From assembly GCF_022179725.1 (NCBI RefSeq), contig NZ_BPRC01000008.1:1-64000 (forward strand): DNA of 64,000 nt, given 5' to 3'. The position numbers and the translations under genes were made by a program. Below, piece after piece: positions 26,510-38,408 of this stretch (positions are counted from its first letter, which is position 1; each line of letters opens with the position of its first letter). Below the pieces are notes generated by a model. The model was not told where the DNA came from. It saw nothing but the letters and a program-made list of their open reading frames with translations, and did no database searches. The stretch comes from Methylorubrum aminovorans (lineage in GTDB: Bacteria; Pseudomonadota; Alphaproteobacteria; Rhizobiales; Beijerinckiaceae).

Positions 26510-26926
26510 ATGAACAGGGACCAGTTCGAGGGCGGCCTGCGCAACCTCAAGGGCCGCGGCCGCACCGCGCTCGGCGCCGTGGCTGGCCGCGCCCGTCCGC
26601 AGGTCGAAGGCGCCTACGAGCAGGTCGCGGGCGTGGCGCAGGCGGCCTATGGCCGGACCCGCGACCGGGCCGAGGATCTCTACGAGGATGGTTACCGCCT
26701 CGCCGACGAGGCCGTCTCCCGCGGCCGGCATCTTCGCGATGAGACCCTGCAGCGCGGACGCCACCTACAGGAGGAGGCCCGTGGCCGTGGGCGCCACCTC
26801 CGTCACGAAGCGCGCCAGCGCGGCCGCGAACTCGTCCTGCGCGCCGACGAGAATCGCGGCACGACGCTGGCCCTGGTCGCCGCGACGGCTTTCGGTCTCG
26901 GCTGGCTCCTCAGCCGCCGCCGCTGA
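26510..26926 (+). CDS. CsbD-like protein with RGRHL repeats and C-terminal membrane anchor
   Basis: A 138-residue protein. Residues 1 to about 40 resemble CsbD (QFEGGLRNLKGRGRTALGAVAG). A charged helical region contains near-repeats RGRHLRDE, RGRHLQEE, RGRHLRHE and RGRELVLR, each about 11 residues. A hydrophobic segment (LALVAATAFGLGWLLS) and RRR end follow, giving a tail anchor. GAAGGAA precedes the ATG. The last 17 bp overlap the convergent GGDEF gene. Function unknown; envelope stress is a guess from the CsbD link. Confidence 0.8.
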   Translation: MNRDQFEGGLRNLKGRGRTALGAVAGRARPQVEGAYEQVAGVAQAAYGRTRDRAEDLYEDGYRLADEAVSRGRHLRDETLQRGRHLQEEARGRGRHLRHEARQRGRELVLRADENRGTTLALVAATAFGLGWLLSRRR

Positions 26927-27854
26927 TGCCGGCGCGCCGCGAGGCCTCCTTCGCCACTTCCTTGGCCTCGTAGAGGGCACGGTCGGCCCTGGCCAGCAGG
27001 GCCTCGACCGTGTCGTTAGGACCGTTCGCGCGGGCGAAGCCGAAGCTGGCGCTCACCCGCACCGTTCCGGCTTCGAGGACGATGGGTGCGGCAATGGCTT
27101 CGCCAAGGATCTCACGAAGGGTCTTGCGAAGCGACTCGGATGGAGCGGGCACACCGTCCGGGCCGATCAGGACGAACTCATCGCCTCCGGGCCGTGCCGC
27201 GAACAGGCCGTGCGCGGCCGACATTTCGGCGAGCCGGCGGCCGATCTCTGTCAGAACGCGGTCGCCGGCAGCGTGGCCAAGGCGATCGTTGACCGGTTTG
27301 AAGCCGTCGAGATCGAGACTGATCACGCTCGGTCGCTGCCCGGCGGCCAACCCCTCCGCCAAATGCTCGCGCAGATACATCCGGTTCGGCAGGCCGGTGA
27401 GGTCGTCGTGGCGCGCGATGTGGCGGAGCCGCTCGTTCGCCACCTCGCGCTCGGTCACATCCCGGTCGATGCCGCGGTAGCCGAGCAACGCACCGTCAGG
27501 GCCGAGCAGCGGCACGCCGCTCGTCTCCAGCACCACGAGGCGACCGTCTTTGCGCAGGTTGCGGTTGAGAAGCTGGGCGAAGGGCCGTCGTTCGGCGGCA
27601 ATGGCGGCGAAGATTCGCCCGACCCGCTCGGCCTCGTCGGGGAGCATGAAGTCGAAAGGTGTGTGCCCCACCACCTCCTCCGGCTCGCGGCCGAGCAAGG
27701 CGACACACTGGCGCGAGGCGTAGGTGTAGCGGCCCTGCGCATCCACCTCCCAGATCCAATCCGAGTTCTGCTCCAGCATCTCCCGCAGTCGGGCCAGTTC
27801 CCGGCGCATCGCCTCGGCCGAGTCGCTATCCGTCGCGCCCGGCGTGGACGACAT
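26910..27854 (-). CDS. PAS-GGDEF diguanylate cyclase
   Basis: A 314-residue soluble signalling protein with one PAS domain (about 25-140: SDWIWEVDAQGRYTYAS to GIDRDVTERE) and a GGDEF domain. The active-site motif GGDEF is intact at 223-227 and the DLDGFKPVNDRLGH loop precedes it, so cyclic-di-GMP synthesis is expected. No RxxD inhibitory site is evident five residues before GGDEF. ATG 27854 is chosen over an upstream TTG. Its 3' end overlaps the CsbD-like gene by 17 bp. Confidence 0.92.
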   Translation of the reverse strand: MSSTPGATDSDSAEAMRRELARLREMLEQNSDWIWEVDAQGRYTYASRQCVALLGREPEEVVGHTPFDFMLPDEAERVGRIFAAIAAERRPFAQLLNRNLRKDGRLVVLETSGVPLLGPDGALLGYRGIDRDVTEREVANERLRHIARHDDLTGLPNRMYLREHLAEGLAAGQRPSVISLDLDGFKPVNDRLGHAAGDRVLTEIGRRLAEMSAAHGLFAARPGGDEFVLIGPDGVPAPSESLRKTLREILGEAIAAPIVLEAGTVRVSASFGFARANGPNDTVEALLARADRALYEAKEVAKEASRRAGISGGG

Positions 27855-28050
27855 CGCAGCGGACCTGTTCGGAGGAAGGGTATTCACGGGCTTCGGCAAT
27901 GCAATCAGGACAATCCGGCAACCCTTGAGCCATCTTGACTAACGAGCGGTTGATACGGTTTTCGCTCCATCAAAGCCGGAACCGTGTCAGCAGGCCTGCG
28001 GACGGCGTCCGCGATCCGGCGTGACCACCCGCAACAACGGAGATGCCAGC

Positions 28051-28827
28051 ATGCCGGCGCGATCCTGGCTCGACCTCACGACCACGGAGATCCGCGCCCG
28101 CGACATGGGCCGGACGATCGCGGTGCTTCCGGTCGCTGCGGTGGAGCAGCACGGGCCGCACCTGCCGCTCGGCACCGACACGCTGATCGCGGAGGGGTAT
28201 CTGCAGCGGGTGGCGCGGCTGGTGCCGGAGGCACTCGACGTGCTGCTCCTGCCGGTGCAGGCGATCGGCAAGTCGGACGAGCACGATTCCTTTCCCGGCA
28301 CCCTGACCCTGACCGCCGCGACCGCGCTCGCCGCTTGGACCGAGATCGGCGCCAGCCTGCACCGGTCGGGTTGCGGGAAGCTCGTGATCGTCTCCTCGCA
28401 TGGCGGCAACAGCGCGCTCATCGACCTCGTGGCGGGCGAGCTGCGCGGGCGCTTCGGCATGGTCGCGGTGACGACCTCGTGGAGCCGCCTCGGCCTGCCC
28501 GACGGATTGTTTCCGGAAGACGAGATCCGCCACGGCATCCATGCCGGCGGCCTCGAGACCGCGCTGATGCTGGCGCTCCGCCCCGATCTTGTGCGGCGGG
28601 ACCGCATCGAGCATTTCGAGCCTCGCACGGTGGCGATGGCGCACGACTTCTCGCTCCTGCGCGCGGGCCGTCCGGCGGCGTTCGCCTGGAAGACGGAAGA
28701 CCTTCACGCCTCCGGCGCCCTGGGTGATGCCCGCCTCGGCACGGCAGAGGCCGGTGAGGCCGCGCTCGACCACGGGGCGCTCACCTTCGTCCGGCTGCTG
28801 GAGGAGGTGGACCGGTTCTCGCTGTAG
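28051..28827 (+). CDS. Creatininase-family amidohydrolase (MftE-like)
   Basis: A 258-residue protein of the creatininase fold. Metal-binding positions are Glu32, His34 and Asp43 in VEQHGPHLPLGTDT, and His117 in SSHGGNS. Family members include creatininase, MftE (mycofactocin peptide cleavage) and various amidases. No mycofactocin genes are adjacent, so the substrate is open. ATG 28051 has GGAG eight bases upstream; an upstream GTG at 28021 is less likely. Confidence 0.85.
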   Translation: MPARSWLDLTTTEIRARDMGRTIAVLPVAAVEQHGPHLPLGTDTLIAEGYLQRVARLVPEALDVLLLPVQAIGKSDEHDSFPGTLTLTAATALAAWTEIGASLHRSGCGKLVIVSSHGGNSALIDLVAGELRGRFGMVAVTTSWSRLGLPDGLFPEDEIRHGIHAGGLETALMLALRPDLVRRDRIEHFEPRTVAMAHDFSLLRAGRPAAFAWKTEDLHASGALGDARLGTAEAGEAALDHGALTFVRLLEEVDRFSL

Positions 28828-28860
28828 CGAAACGTCGGAGGAATGGACGGGCGGTGGGTT

Positions 28861-30125
28861 TCAACCGTCCTTCCGGACCGTTCGGATGAAGGCTTCCACC
28901 GCATCGCAGGCCTCGGCGACGCCATCCTCCCGCGCCATTCGCGCTTTGGCCGCGCTGCAGGCCTGGGCGACGCGGGGATCGATCAGTAGCCGGCGCAAGG
29001 TGGACGCGGCGCGGGCCGGGGTGAAGTGGCGACGACTCAGGGCAGCGCCGACGCCGAGCCGTCGCAGCCAGCGTGCCTCGTCGAAGTGATCGAAGGCGAC
29101 GGGAACCACCAGTTGCGGGATGCCGGCGGCGAGCGCCTGCGCCACGGTGCCAATCCCCCCGTGATGGACGAGCGCGGCACAGCGGGGCAGCACGCGGCTG
29201 AATGGGGCATAGGGGACGTGCAGCACGCTCGCGGGCAGGTCCGTCGGCACCTGCCCACCCTGTGGGGCCAGGAGGATGCCACGGCGTCCGAGCCCGGTGC
29301 AGACCCGCAAGGCGGTACGGAAGAAGGCTTGGCTGCGGGACATGGCCGAGCCGTAGGTGAAAGCGAGCGGCGGCGGCCCCTCGTCGAGAAAGCGCGTCTC
29401 GGTCGCCGAAGGCTCGGCCACGTCGCCGAAGCGATCCGCGAGCGGGAAGCCGACCTGCACCGCGTGGGGAATCCGGTGCGGCCGCGGCGCGGCGTACCAT
29501 CTGGGGAAGGTGAACAGGACGTGCTGTGGGCTGCTCCACCAGCGGCGAAGGCGGCGCACCGGTGGCAGGTCCAGCCTCGCGCGAAACCCGTTCAGGGCCG
29601 GCAGGGCGGCGGGCCCGATCACAAGGCGGTCCGCGCCGCGTCCGATCCAGTGCCGCAAGCGCGCCGGCACCCGCTCGGGAAGCGGTAGGCCGGGCAGGAC
29701 CGGGGGATCGGTGCGGCTCCCGGCGAGCAGCGGCATGAGATGCACCGTGACGACGTCGAGCCCAAGCTTCTCCTGCGCGACCCGCGCCCCGAGCGCCAGC
29801 GTCGAGGCGAGCACGATGCTCTCGCCGGGCCGCGCAATTCCGGCGAGCCAAGCATAGGTCGGCTCGGTGAGGCCGGAGACGTGTCGGAACAGCGCCTGAA
29901 CCCCGCGCCAGGGTCGCCAGAGTTCGGTTTCGACCGCGGCGAGGCGATAGTCCTCCTCGGACCCGAGGGCGAAGAACGGCAGGCTCGCCCGGTCCGCCAT
30001 CGCGGCGAAGGGCGCGGGTGCCGCCAGGGTGACGGCGTGTCCCCGCCGCCGCAGCTCGGTCGCGATGGCGAGGAGCGGCAGGACATCGCCGTGGCTGCCA
30101 CAACGGCAACGATGAAGACGTGCAT
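28861..30125 (-). pseudogene. Glycosyltransferase (UGT/MGT-like), probable N-terminal frameshift
   Basis: The intact reading frame from 30000 encodes 379 residues of a UGT-type glycosyltransferase, with the C-terminal donor motif LVHHGGIGTVAQALAAGIPQLVVP. The missing N-terminus is encoded upstream: ATG 30125 (after GAGG) starts MHVFIVAV, and a +2 frame shift near 30098-30106 then reads CGSHGDVLPLLAIATELRRR, the expected acceptor-side motif. A 2-base gain in GTTGTGG or a 1-base loss would explain it. Either the gene is inactive in this strain or the base is a sequencing error. The substrate is unknown. Confidence 0.8.
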
Positions 30126-30175
30126 CGGCCTCACGCCTGGCTCGCGCGCGTCACCTGCGGCGACGCGCATCCGGA

Positions 30176-31477
30176 TCAGAGGGGAACGGCAGGCTCAGGT
30201 TCGCTGTAAGCGTCAGGGGCGAGCACCTGCTCGCGCAGCCGCCGCGGGCCCAGGGTCATCGCGAAGAAGTCGTAGGCGCCGGGCCGCTCGTTCGCGAGGA
30301 GGAACTGGAAATGCATCCGGAACGGGCGGAAGCGCACCCGCCGGTAGGTTTCCGGACACAGAAGGTCGCGAAAGCGGGCCGAGCGCACGAGAGGGTTGGC
30401 GACCGGCTGGCCGCACAGGCGGAGCTTGAGATCGTGCAGCGGGTTGAAGCCCGGAAAGTTCATCCAGTCCTGCGGCGCGTGGAAATCGCACCAGACGATG
30501 CGACGGTCGGTAACGAGGCGCGCGATCTCTCCCCGCAGGCGGGCGGCTGCAGGCTGCATCGCCACGAGCGGCAGCCCGGATCCCAGCGTCGCCAGCGACA
30601 GGTTGGCGCCCGAGGTGCCAATCGACGTGTCGCGGGCGAGCACCCGGGCGGCGACCTCGGCCGCGGTCAGCCCGCCGGAGGAATGGCCGACGATCATCAC
30701 CTCGTCGGTCGAATGGCCGGCCTCGTCCCGCGCCGCGACGGAGGACAGGATGTGCTCGGCGAAGGCATCGAGGCGCCGCTCGTAATCCGGCCGCCGGCCC
30801 TGGCCGTGCTGCCAATTGAAGACCCAATCGTTCAGGAGCTGCCAGAAGAAGACGCGGTTCAGAAAGGCCTCGATGGCCTTGATCCAGACGAGGCCCGCGA
30901 TCACGCCCAGCGGCAGCGAGACCCACAGCGGCAGACCGAGGCTGTGGCCGAACCAATCGCCCAGATGCGCATGCACCAGCGCCGCGATGGCGACGGACAG
31001 CGCGGCGAGGAGGATCACCATCACGAACGGATAGAGGATGACGTTCCCGTACTTCCAGCTCAACCGATAGAAGCGGAATAGCAGGCCGCTCAGGATCGTC
31101 TGCAGCGTCCCCACGATGAGGAGCGCGACGCTGAGGAAGCGGGATCGGGCGAAGTCGCGCGCGACGATATCGTCCCACAGGAGCACGTCGTAGCGGGTCT
31201 CAGCCCCGTCGCCCTGCTCCGGCGCGCTCACGGTCCAGCTCTGGACAAGCCCGTCCTGGCTCAGCTCGGCGCGGGAGATCTCCCGCCGGCCGCCGCCGAA
31301 GCGCTTAGTGTAGCGGGTCCATTCCCGCACGAACAGCAATCGATAACGCGTCCGCGCCTCGGGATCGTAACCGGGAATATAGAAGACGATGCGGCGGCGC
31401 ACCGGTTCGAGCCGCGCCTCCTGCAAATCCGGCGGCGTGAAACTCAAGGAGTTGCGCATACGCCCGAATGCCCCCAT
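30176..31477 (-). CDS. Membrane protein with serine-hydrolase motif
   Basis: A 433-residue protein with hydrophobic segments near residues 120-140, 145-170 and 180-205. A lipase-type elbow GHSSGG follows in the cytoplasmic or periplasmic part (after DEVMIVGHSSGGLTA). Early residues RRIVFYIPGYDPE resemble the start of an alpha/beta hydrolase fold, so membrane segments are inserted within it. Catalytic Asp/His cannot be assigned with certainty. It lies 50 bp upstream of the frameshifted glycosyltransferase on the same strand, suggesting an operon. ATG 31459 is an alternative start. Confidence 0.75.
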   Translation of the reverse strand: MGAFGRMRNSLSFTPPDLQEARLEPVRRRIVFYIPGYDPEARTRYRLLFVREWTRYTKRFGGGRREISRAELSQDGLVQSWTVSAPEQGDGAETRYDVLLWDDIVARDFARSRFLSVALLIVGTLQTILSGLLFRFYRLSWKYGNVILYPFVMVILLAALSVAIAALVHAHLGDWFGHSLGLPLWVSLPLGVIAGLVWIKAIEAFLNRVFFWQLLNDWVFNWQHGQGRRPDYERRLDAFAEHILSSVAARDEAGHSTDEVMIVGHSSGGLTAAEVAARVLARDTSIGTSGANLSLATLGSGLPLVAMQPAAARLRGEIARLVTDRRIVWCDFHAPQDWMNFPGFNPLHDLKLRLCGQPVANPLVRSARFRDLLCPETYRRVRFRPFRMHFQFLLANERPGAYDFFAMTLGPRRLREQVLAPDAYSEPEPAVPL

Positions 31478-31733
31478 CCGGATGACTGCTCTCGTGCAGG
31501 TGCCACGCAGGTCCGTTACACGCGCACAGAGGATTAAACTTCCTTCAAGTGCACTATCATTCGTTACGATTTTTTACGAGCGGTGAAAGGCAACAGTGAT
31601 TTTGCGCGCAAGCCTGCTTCGCGCCGCTGCGCAACGATCGAGGAGTTCGGCGGAATCTCGGGCAGGCCGATCATCGCCGATCGCGATGGGACCCCGCCTT
31701 CTGGTCGATTGATGTGTTCGAACGGGAGCCCGA

Positions 31734-31809
31734 TGGTGCCGGTTGCGGGACTCGAACTCGCGACCTACCGCTTACAAGGCGGTTGCTCTACCAACTGAGC
31801 TAAACCGGC
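31734..31809 (-). tRNA. tRNA-Thr (anticodon TGT)
   Basis: On the minus strand, acceptor GCCGGTT pairs with AACCGGC, the D stem is GCTC/GAGC, and the anticodon stem ACCGC/GCGGT encloses CTTGTAA with TGT at positions 34-36. The T arm is GCGAG-TTCGAGT-CCCGC with one A-C mismatch. The 3' CCA is encoded. Confidence 0.93.
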
Positions 31810-32060
31810 AGCGCACAATCCGCTATCAGCCTGCCTCGGACGACGCAAGCGCATCCAAGTCCATTCTCCAGGCGCCAACAAGCCATAGGCCGTATATTGC
31901 GCACAACTGATCTTCACCTCAAGGACCCAGTTCAAGCATTCGGGCTTGGCCGGCACGAGGTCATTCGAACCTAATCCGGTTAACCGCCCAACGCTCGCAG
32001 CAATGGGCCGGGCATCGGCGGCATCCGCTTCGTGCGCGAAGGGATCGGATAGGGATCCGG

Positions 32061-34163
32061 TCAGGCTGCTTCCGGATGCTCCTGGACCTTCCCCCGTCCC
32101 TCTTTCGGAAGCGCAAGCCGCCGTGCGGATCGACGCAGCTTGAGCTGAGGATCGAGGCGTGCCGCGGCCTCCGGGTGGCCGAACAGGTAGCCCTGCAGGT
32201 CGAGCCCGCGTTCCTTGGCGAGCAGCCGGCGCTGATCCTCCGTCTCGACGCCCTCCGCCGTCACCGCGAGGCCGAGGCTGCGCGACAGGCCGATGATCGC
32301 GCGCACGATCGCCGCCGATTGCGGATCATGCCCGAGCCCTCGGACGAAGCTTCGGTCGATCTTGAGGCGTGTGAGCGGGAAAGTGTGGACGAAGCTCAGC
32401 GACGAGTAGCCGGTGCCGAAATCGTCGAGCGCGATCATCACACCGAGCGCCCGCAATCGTCGGAGCAGACTGAGGGCCAGTTCGCGATTCTGAAGCACCG
32501 CCGTCTCGGTGATCTCGATCTCCAGCCGGTGCGGCGGCAGACCGCTCTCGGCCAGCGCCCGCTCGACCGCGTCGATGAAGAGGGCGCTGCGCAGTTGTGT
32601 CGCCGAGACGTTGACGGCCACGGTGAGATGGGCGGGCCAGGCCGTCGCCTCACGGCACGCCTCGGCCAGAATCCAGGCGCCGATCTCGGGCATCAGGCCC
32701 GCTTCCTCGGCTACCGGCACAAAGTCCGCGGGCGACATCGCCACCCCGTCCGGCCGTCGCCAGCGCAGCAGAGCCTCGAAGCCGATGGTCGCGCCGGTGC
32801 GGGCGCGCACGATCGGCTGATAATGCAGGACGAATTCGCGTCGCTCCACGGCCCGGTTCAGGTCGGCCTCGAGGGCGGACCGCGCCGCGGCCTTGTCCCC
32901 CATCGCCGGGTCGTAGAAGCTGTAGCGGTTCCGACCCTCCTTCTTGGCCTCGTAGAGAGCGAGGTCGGCGTTGCGCAGGAGGATGTCGGGATCGCGCCCG
33001 GCCAGCGGCGCGACGGCGATGCCGATGCTGGCGCCGATCCGGATCGGCAGCCGCTTGACCGCGTAGGGCCGGTTGAGGGCGTCGAGGATCGTCCGCGCCG
33101 TCTCCGCCACCCGCTGAGGCTCGGCCGGCCTGAGGATCAGCGCGAACTCGTCGCCACCGAGGCGCGCGATGACGTCCTGCCGACCCACCGTCAGCCGCAG
33201 GCGCCGGGCGACCTCCTGAAGAAGCTGATCGCCGACGGCGTGACCGAACATGTCGTTGATCGGCTTGAAGCGATCGAGATCGATGTAGAGGACGGCGCAG
33301 TCCTCCCAACGCGCCGAGGCGAGGGTTTCGGTGAGGGCCTGACGGAGCGTCGCACGATTGGCGAGATCCGTCAGGGGATCGTGCTGGGCCAGATGTTGGA
33401 TCTGTGTCTCGAACCGGCGCCGCTCGGTCACGTCGACGAAGGTCGAGACCCACCCGCCGGAGGCCAGTCGCCGCGTCGTCACCGACAGGACCCGCCCCCC
33501 ATCCACAATCTCGGAAATTTCGGGCCAGTTGAGGTTCAGGTCGCGGCGCAGGTGGTCCTGCAGGAAGCGGAGAGACGCCGCCTCGCTGAGTGTTTCGGCC
33601 AGGACTTCTCCGATCGATGCCCCGACCAGCGGCTCGCCGCCCGGCACCGCGAGAATCGCGTGCATCCGCTCGTTGGCGAGCACCACGCGCCCATCGTCAT
33701 CGATGAGGCACAGGCCCTGAGCCATGTTGGACATGGCGAGGTCGAGATTGTCGAGGGCCGAGTCGAGCTTGAGGGCGTTCGCACGCCGCTCGGTGCAATC
33801 GCGCGTGATCTTGGCAAAGCCGAAGAATCGGCCCTCATCGTCGTGGATCGCATCGATCACGACATGCGCCCAGAAGCGGGAGCCGTCCTTGCGCAGGCGC
33901 CAGCCCTCCGCCTCGAACCGGCCTTCCTGCCGCGCCGTCCTGAGGCCGCGCTCGGGCCAACCCGCGGCCCGATCTTCCGGACTATAGAAGCAGGCAAAAT
34001 TGCGCCCCACGATCTCGTCGGCCGTGTAGCCCTTCGCGCGCTGCGCCCCCGCATTCCAGTTCGCGATCGCGCCATCCGGAGACAGCATGTAGATCGCGTA
34101 ATCGGTTACCCCCTGAACCAGCAGGCGGTACATGAGGTCGGCGTCGTCGCGGCAGCTCGGCAT
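32061..34163 (-). CDS. PAS-PAS-GGDEF-EAL cyclic-di-GMP protein
   Basis: A 700-residue soluble protein. It has two PAS domains (about 12-130 and 135-250), a GGDEF domain (GGDEF intact at 336-340, preceded by DLDRFKPINDMFGH) and an EAL domain (FEALLRW at 462-468; DDFGTGYSS and AEGVET present). Both catalytic domains keep their key motifs, so it could make or degrade cyclic-di-GMP depending on signal. The first PAS domain has a YSPEDRAAGWPERGLRTARQEGR tail, typical of proteins near light or redox sensing, but no cofactor is certain. Confidence 0.92.
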   Translation of the reverse strand: MPSCRDDADLMYRLLVQGVTDYAIYMLSPDGAIANWNAGAQRAKGYTADEIVGRNFACFYSPEDRAAGWPERGLRTARQEGRFEAEGWRLRKDGSRFWAHVVIDAIHDDEGRFFGFAKITRDCTERRANALKLDSALDNLDLAMSNMAQGLCLIDDDGRVVLANERMHAILAVPGGEPLVGASIGEVLAETLSEAASLRFLQDHLRRDLNLNWPEISEIVDGGRVLSVTTRRLASGGWVSTFVDVTERRRFETQIQHLAQHDPLTDLANRATLRQALTETLASARWEDCAVLYIDLDRFKPINDMFGHAVGDQLLQEVARRLRLTVGRQDVIARLGGDEFALILRPAEPQRVAETARTILDALNRPYAVKRLPIRIGASIGIAVAPLAGRDPDILLRNADLALYEAKKEGRNRYSFYDPAMGDKAAARSALEADLNRAVERREFVLHYQPIVRARTGATIGFEALLRWRRPDGVAMSPADFVPVAEEAGLMPEIGAWILAEACREATAWPAHLTVAVNVSATQLRSALFIDAVERALAESGLPPHRLEIEITETAVLQNRELALSLLRRLRALGVMIALDDFGTGYSSLSFVHTFPLTRLKIDRSFVRGLGHDPQSAAIVRAIIGLSRSLGLAVTAEGVETEDQRRLLAKERGLDLQGYLFGHPEAAARLDPQLKLRRSARRLALPKEGRGKVQEHPEAA

Positions 34164-34747
34164 TATCGAATTCTTGCGGTGCGCTTCGCGGCGAAGGAAA
34201 AGCTACAAAGGTTAAATGTTGCTGCGCTGCGTGCCCGATCCTCACGCGACCACCACCGGCTCGGCGCAGGATTATCCGCTATGAAGTTGCGCTTTCCGAA
34301 TGGGGGGCAACTCCGTCTTAGTGTTACTTTCCCAACTCATGGCATCCTCTTCGGCGGAACATCACGATAGTGTGAAGATCGTCTGACGGGAGGATCAAGC
34401 AATCCGCTCGAACGACGCAACCAATACGCTTCGACCAGGCCGCTCTCGCCTTTCCGTCGCGAATCGAACTCTTCTCAGTTCCAGGGCGGTTGCCATTTGG
34501 GGAAACGGGCATCTGGCACAGCCCGCAGCAAACACGATCCCCACTCACGACTCCCAGCCGCTTCCGTTGGCTCGCGAATGGCACCGGTCGGACACGAACC
34601 GTTTCCTGTGTGCGCCGGGCGAACGGAGGCGGCGAGGGCCTCGCACATCGTCACCGAGGGTGATCACCGGCTCTCAGATGACGACGATGCTCAAGCAAAA
34701 GGATAGACCCTCGTCCTGGATCCGATAGTGAGGACGATGCTCCGGCG
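34164..34747. other. Intergenic region without a supported gene
   Basis: A 584-bp region. Short frames on both strands lack ribosome binding sites and family-like composition. It presumably contains promoters for the PAS-GGDEF-EAL gene and for yggU; I could not locate them. Confidence 0.5.
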
Positions 34748-35077
34748 ATGCAGAGCCCCTTCACCCTTGACGCGGACGGCCTCGTTCTCGCCGTGCGGCT
34801 GACGCCGCGGGCGGGCCGCACCGGACTCGACGGCGTGCGGATGGAGGCGGATGGACGTCCCGTTCTTTCCCTGCGCGTGGCGGCACCACCCGTCGAGGGC
34901 GCTGCCAACGCCGCCCTCACCACCTTCGTCGCCAAGAGCCTCGGGCTTCGCAAGGCCGAGGTGACGCTCATCTCCGGCGAGACCTCCCGCACCAAGCGGC
35001 TGCATCTCTCAGGCGATCCGCAGGCTCTCGCCGCGCGGGTGGGGGCTTGGCTCACCGGAGAGACGCAGACGCGGTGA
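34748..35077 (+). CDS. YggU/DUF167 family protein
   Basis: A 109-residue DUF167 protein. The family signature VRLTPRAGRTGLDG near residue 20 and RVAAPPVEGAANAALTTFVAKSLGLRKAEVTLISGETSRTK through the middle are present. Function unknown across bacteria. Convergent with cmk. Confidence 0.88.
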   Translation: MQSPFTLDADGLVLAVRLTPRAGRTGLDGVRMEADGRPVLSLRVAAPPVEGAANAALTTFVAKSLGLRKAEVTLISGETSRTKRLHLSGDPQALAARVGAWLTGETQTR

Positions 35078-35108
35078 GGATACCGGGTTCGGCGCAGAGA
35101 GGGATGCC

Positions 35109-37552
<2,444 letters not shown>

Positions 37553-37819
37553 ATGTTGACGGCCATGCAGCCCGTGATCCAGTGCCTTCGCAAGGTCGAT
37601 CATGCATTCACCGTCGCCGATTCGACGGCCGGGGAACGCGTCCTCGAAGCGTTGAACGAGCTGGAAAGCGCCTATCGCCGGCCCAGCGAGCGCATCGTCG
37701 CTCTCGAAGCGGTGCTTCACGAGTTCGACCGCCGTGGCCGGGTGGACGGAACGCCCTTCAGCCGCCTCCTGCGCCTCGCCGTCGAGCGGCGGCAGAATAA
37801 GTGGTCACGCCACGCATGA
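37553..37819 (+). CDS. Small hypothetical protein
   Basis: An 88-residue protein with charged helical character (VDHAFTVADSTAGERVLEAL, then RRPSERIVALEAVLHEFDRRG). Family not recognised. ATG 37565 is an alternative start. The ribosome binding site is weak; coding is supported by composition. Confidence 0.55.
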   Translation: MLTAMQPVIQCLRKVDHAFTVADSTAGERVLEALNELESAYRRPSERIVALEAVLHEFDRRGRVDGTPFSRLLRLAVERRQNKWSRHA

Positions 37820-37990
37820 CGCGGCTGCTCACGCCGTTCACGGGCCATCTGCAGGAGCCCCCTGGCGGAACGGCGCGCGCGGGATGCGCAACGGTGGGCG
37901 ACATGCCGTTTGACATGGGCGGAGGCTGCGACTAACGGGGCCGCTCTCCCGGACCCTTTCCCCCCTATTCGTCCCCAGAGGTTTGCAGCC

Positions 37991-38368
37991 GTGGCTAGAC
38001 CGGAACTCGGCGTCAAACGCCAGTGCATGAATTGCGGTGCCAAGTTCTACGATCTCGACCGTGATCCGGCGACCTGCCCGAAATGCGGAACGATCTACCA
38101 AGTCGCGACCTCCCGCGTCGCCCCGCCCGTCGCCAGCCGCTCGACGGATGACGACGAGGACGAGGAGGAGAAGGGCGGTCCGGAGATCGTCTCCCTGGAT
38201 GAGGCCGAGGCCAGCGAGGACGATACCGATATCAACGTCGATGACGACGAGGGCGGCGACGAGTCCAGCGGGGGTGCGGACGACGACACCTTCCTCGAGG
38301 AAGAGGACGGCGACGACGACGTCTCCGACCTGATCGACAACGACTCGGACGGCGACGAGGAGGGCTGA
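37991..38368 (+). CDS. TIGR02300/FYDLN-acid domain protein
   Basis: A 125-residue protein with an N-terminal zinc ribbon (Cys12, Cys15, Cys29, Cys32) enclosing FYDLD, followed by a strongly acidic Asp/Glu tail. This is the alphaproteobacterial FYDLN-acid family. Function unknown; the acidic tail suggests nucleic-acid mimicry or protein interaction. GTG 37991 has AGAGG nine bases upstream. Confidence 0.9.
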   Translation: MARPELGVKRQCMNCGAKFYDLDRDPATCPKCGTIYQVATSRVAPPVASRSTDDDEDEEEKGGPEIVSLDEAEASEDDTDINVDDDEGGDESSGGADDDTFLEEEDGDDDVSDLIDNDSDGDEEG

Positions 38369-38380
38369 CGCCTCCCCCCT

Positions 38381-38408
38381 GGCGGCTGAGCGAACCCGTT
38401 CAGCCGCC
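38381..38408. terminator. Possible shared hairpin between convergent genes
   Basis: GGCGGCTGA (38381-38389) and TCAGCCGCC (38400-38408) form a 9-bp stem; the second arm contains the stop of the reductase gene. No T-run, so only a weak candidate. Confidence 0.35.

Noticed and set aside
31583..31798. 71-codon frame covering part of the tRNA-Thr gene
   Set aside because: Much of the frame is tRNA sequence; the tRNA fold is clear.
34324..34584. 86-codon minus-strand frame in the gap before yggU
   Set aside because: No ribosome binding site, irregular composition, no recognisable family.
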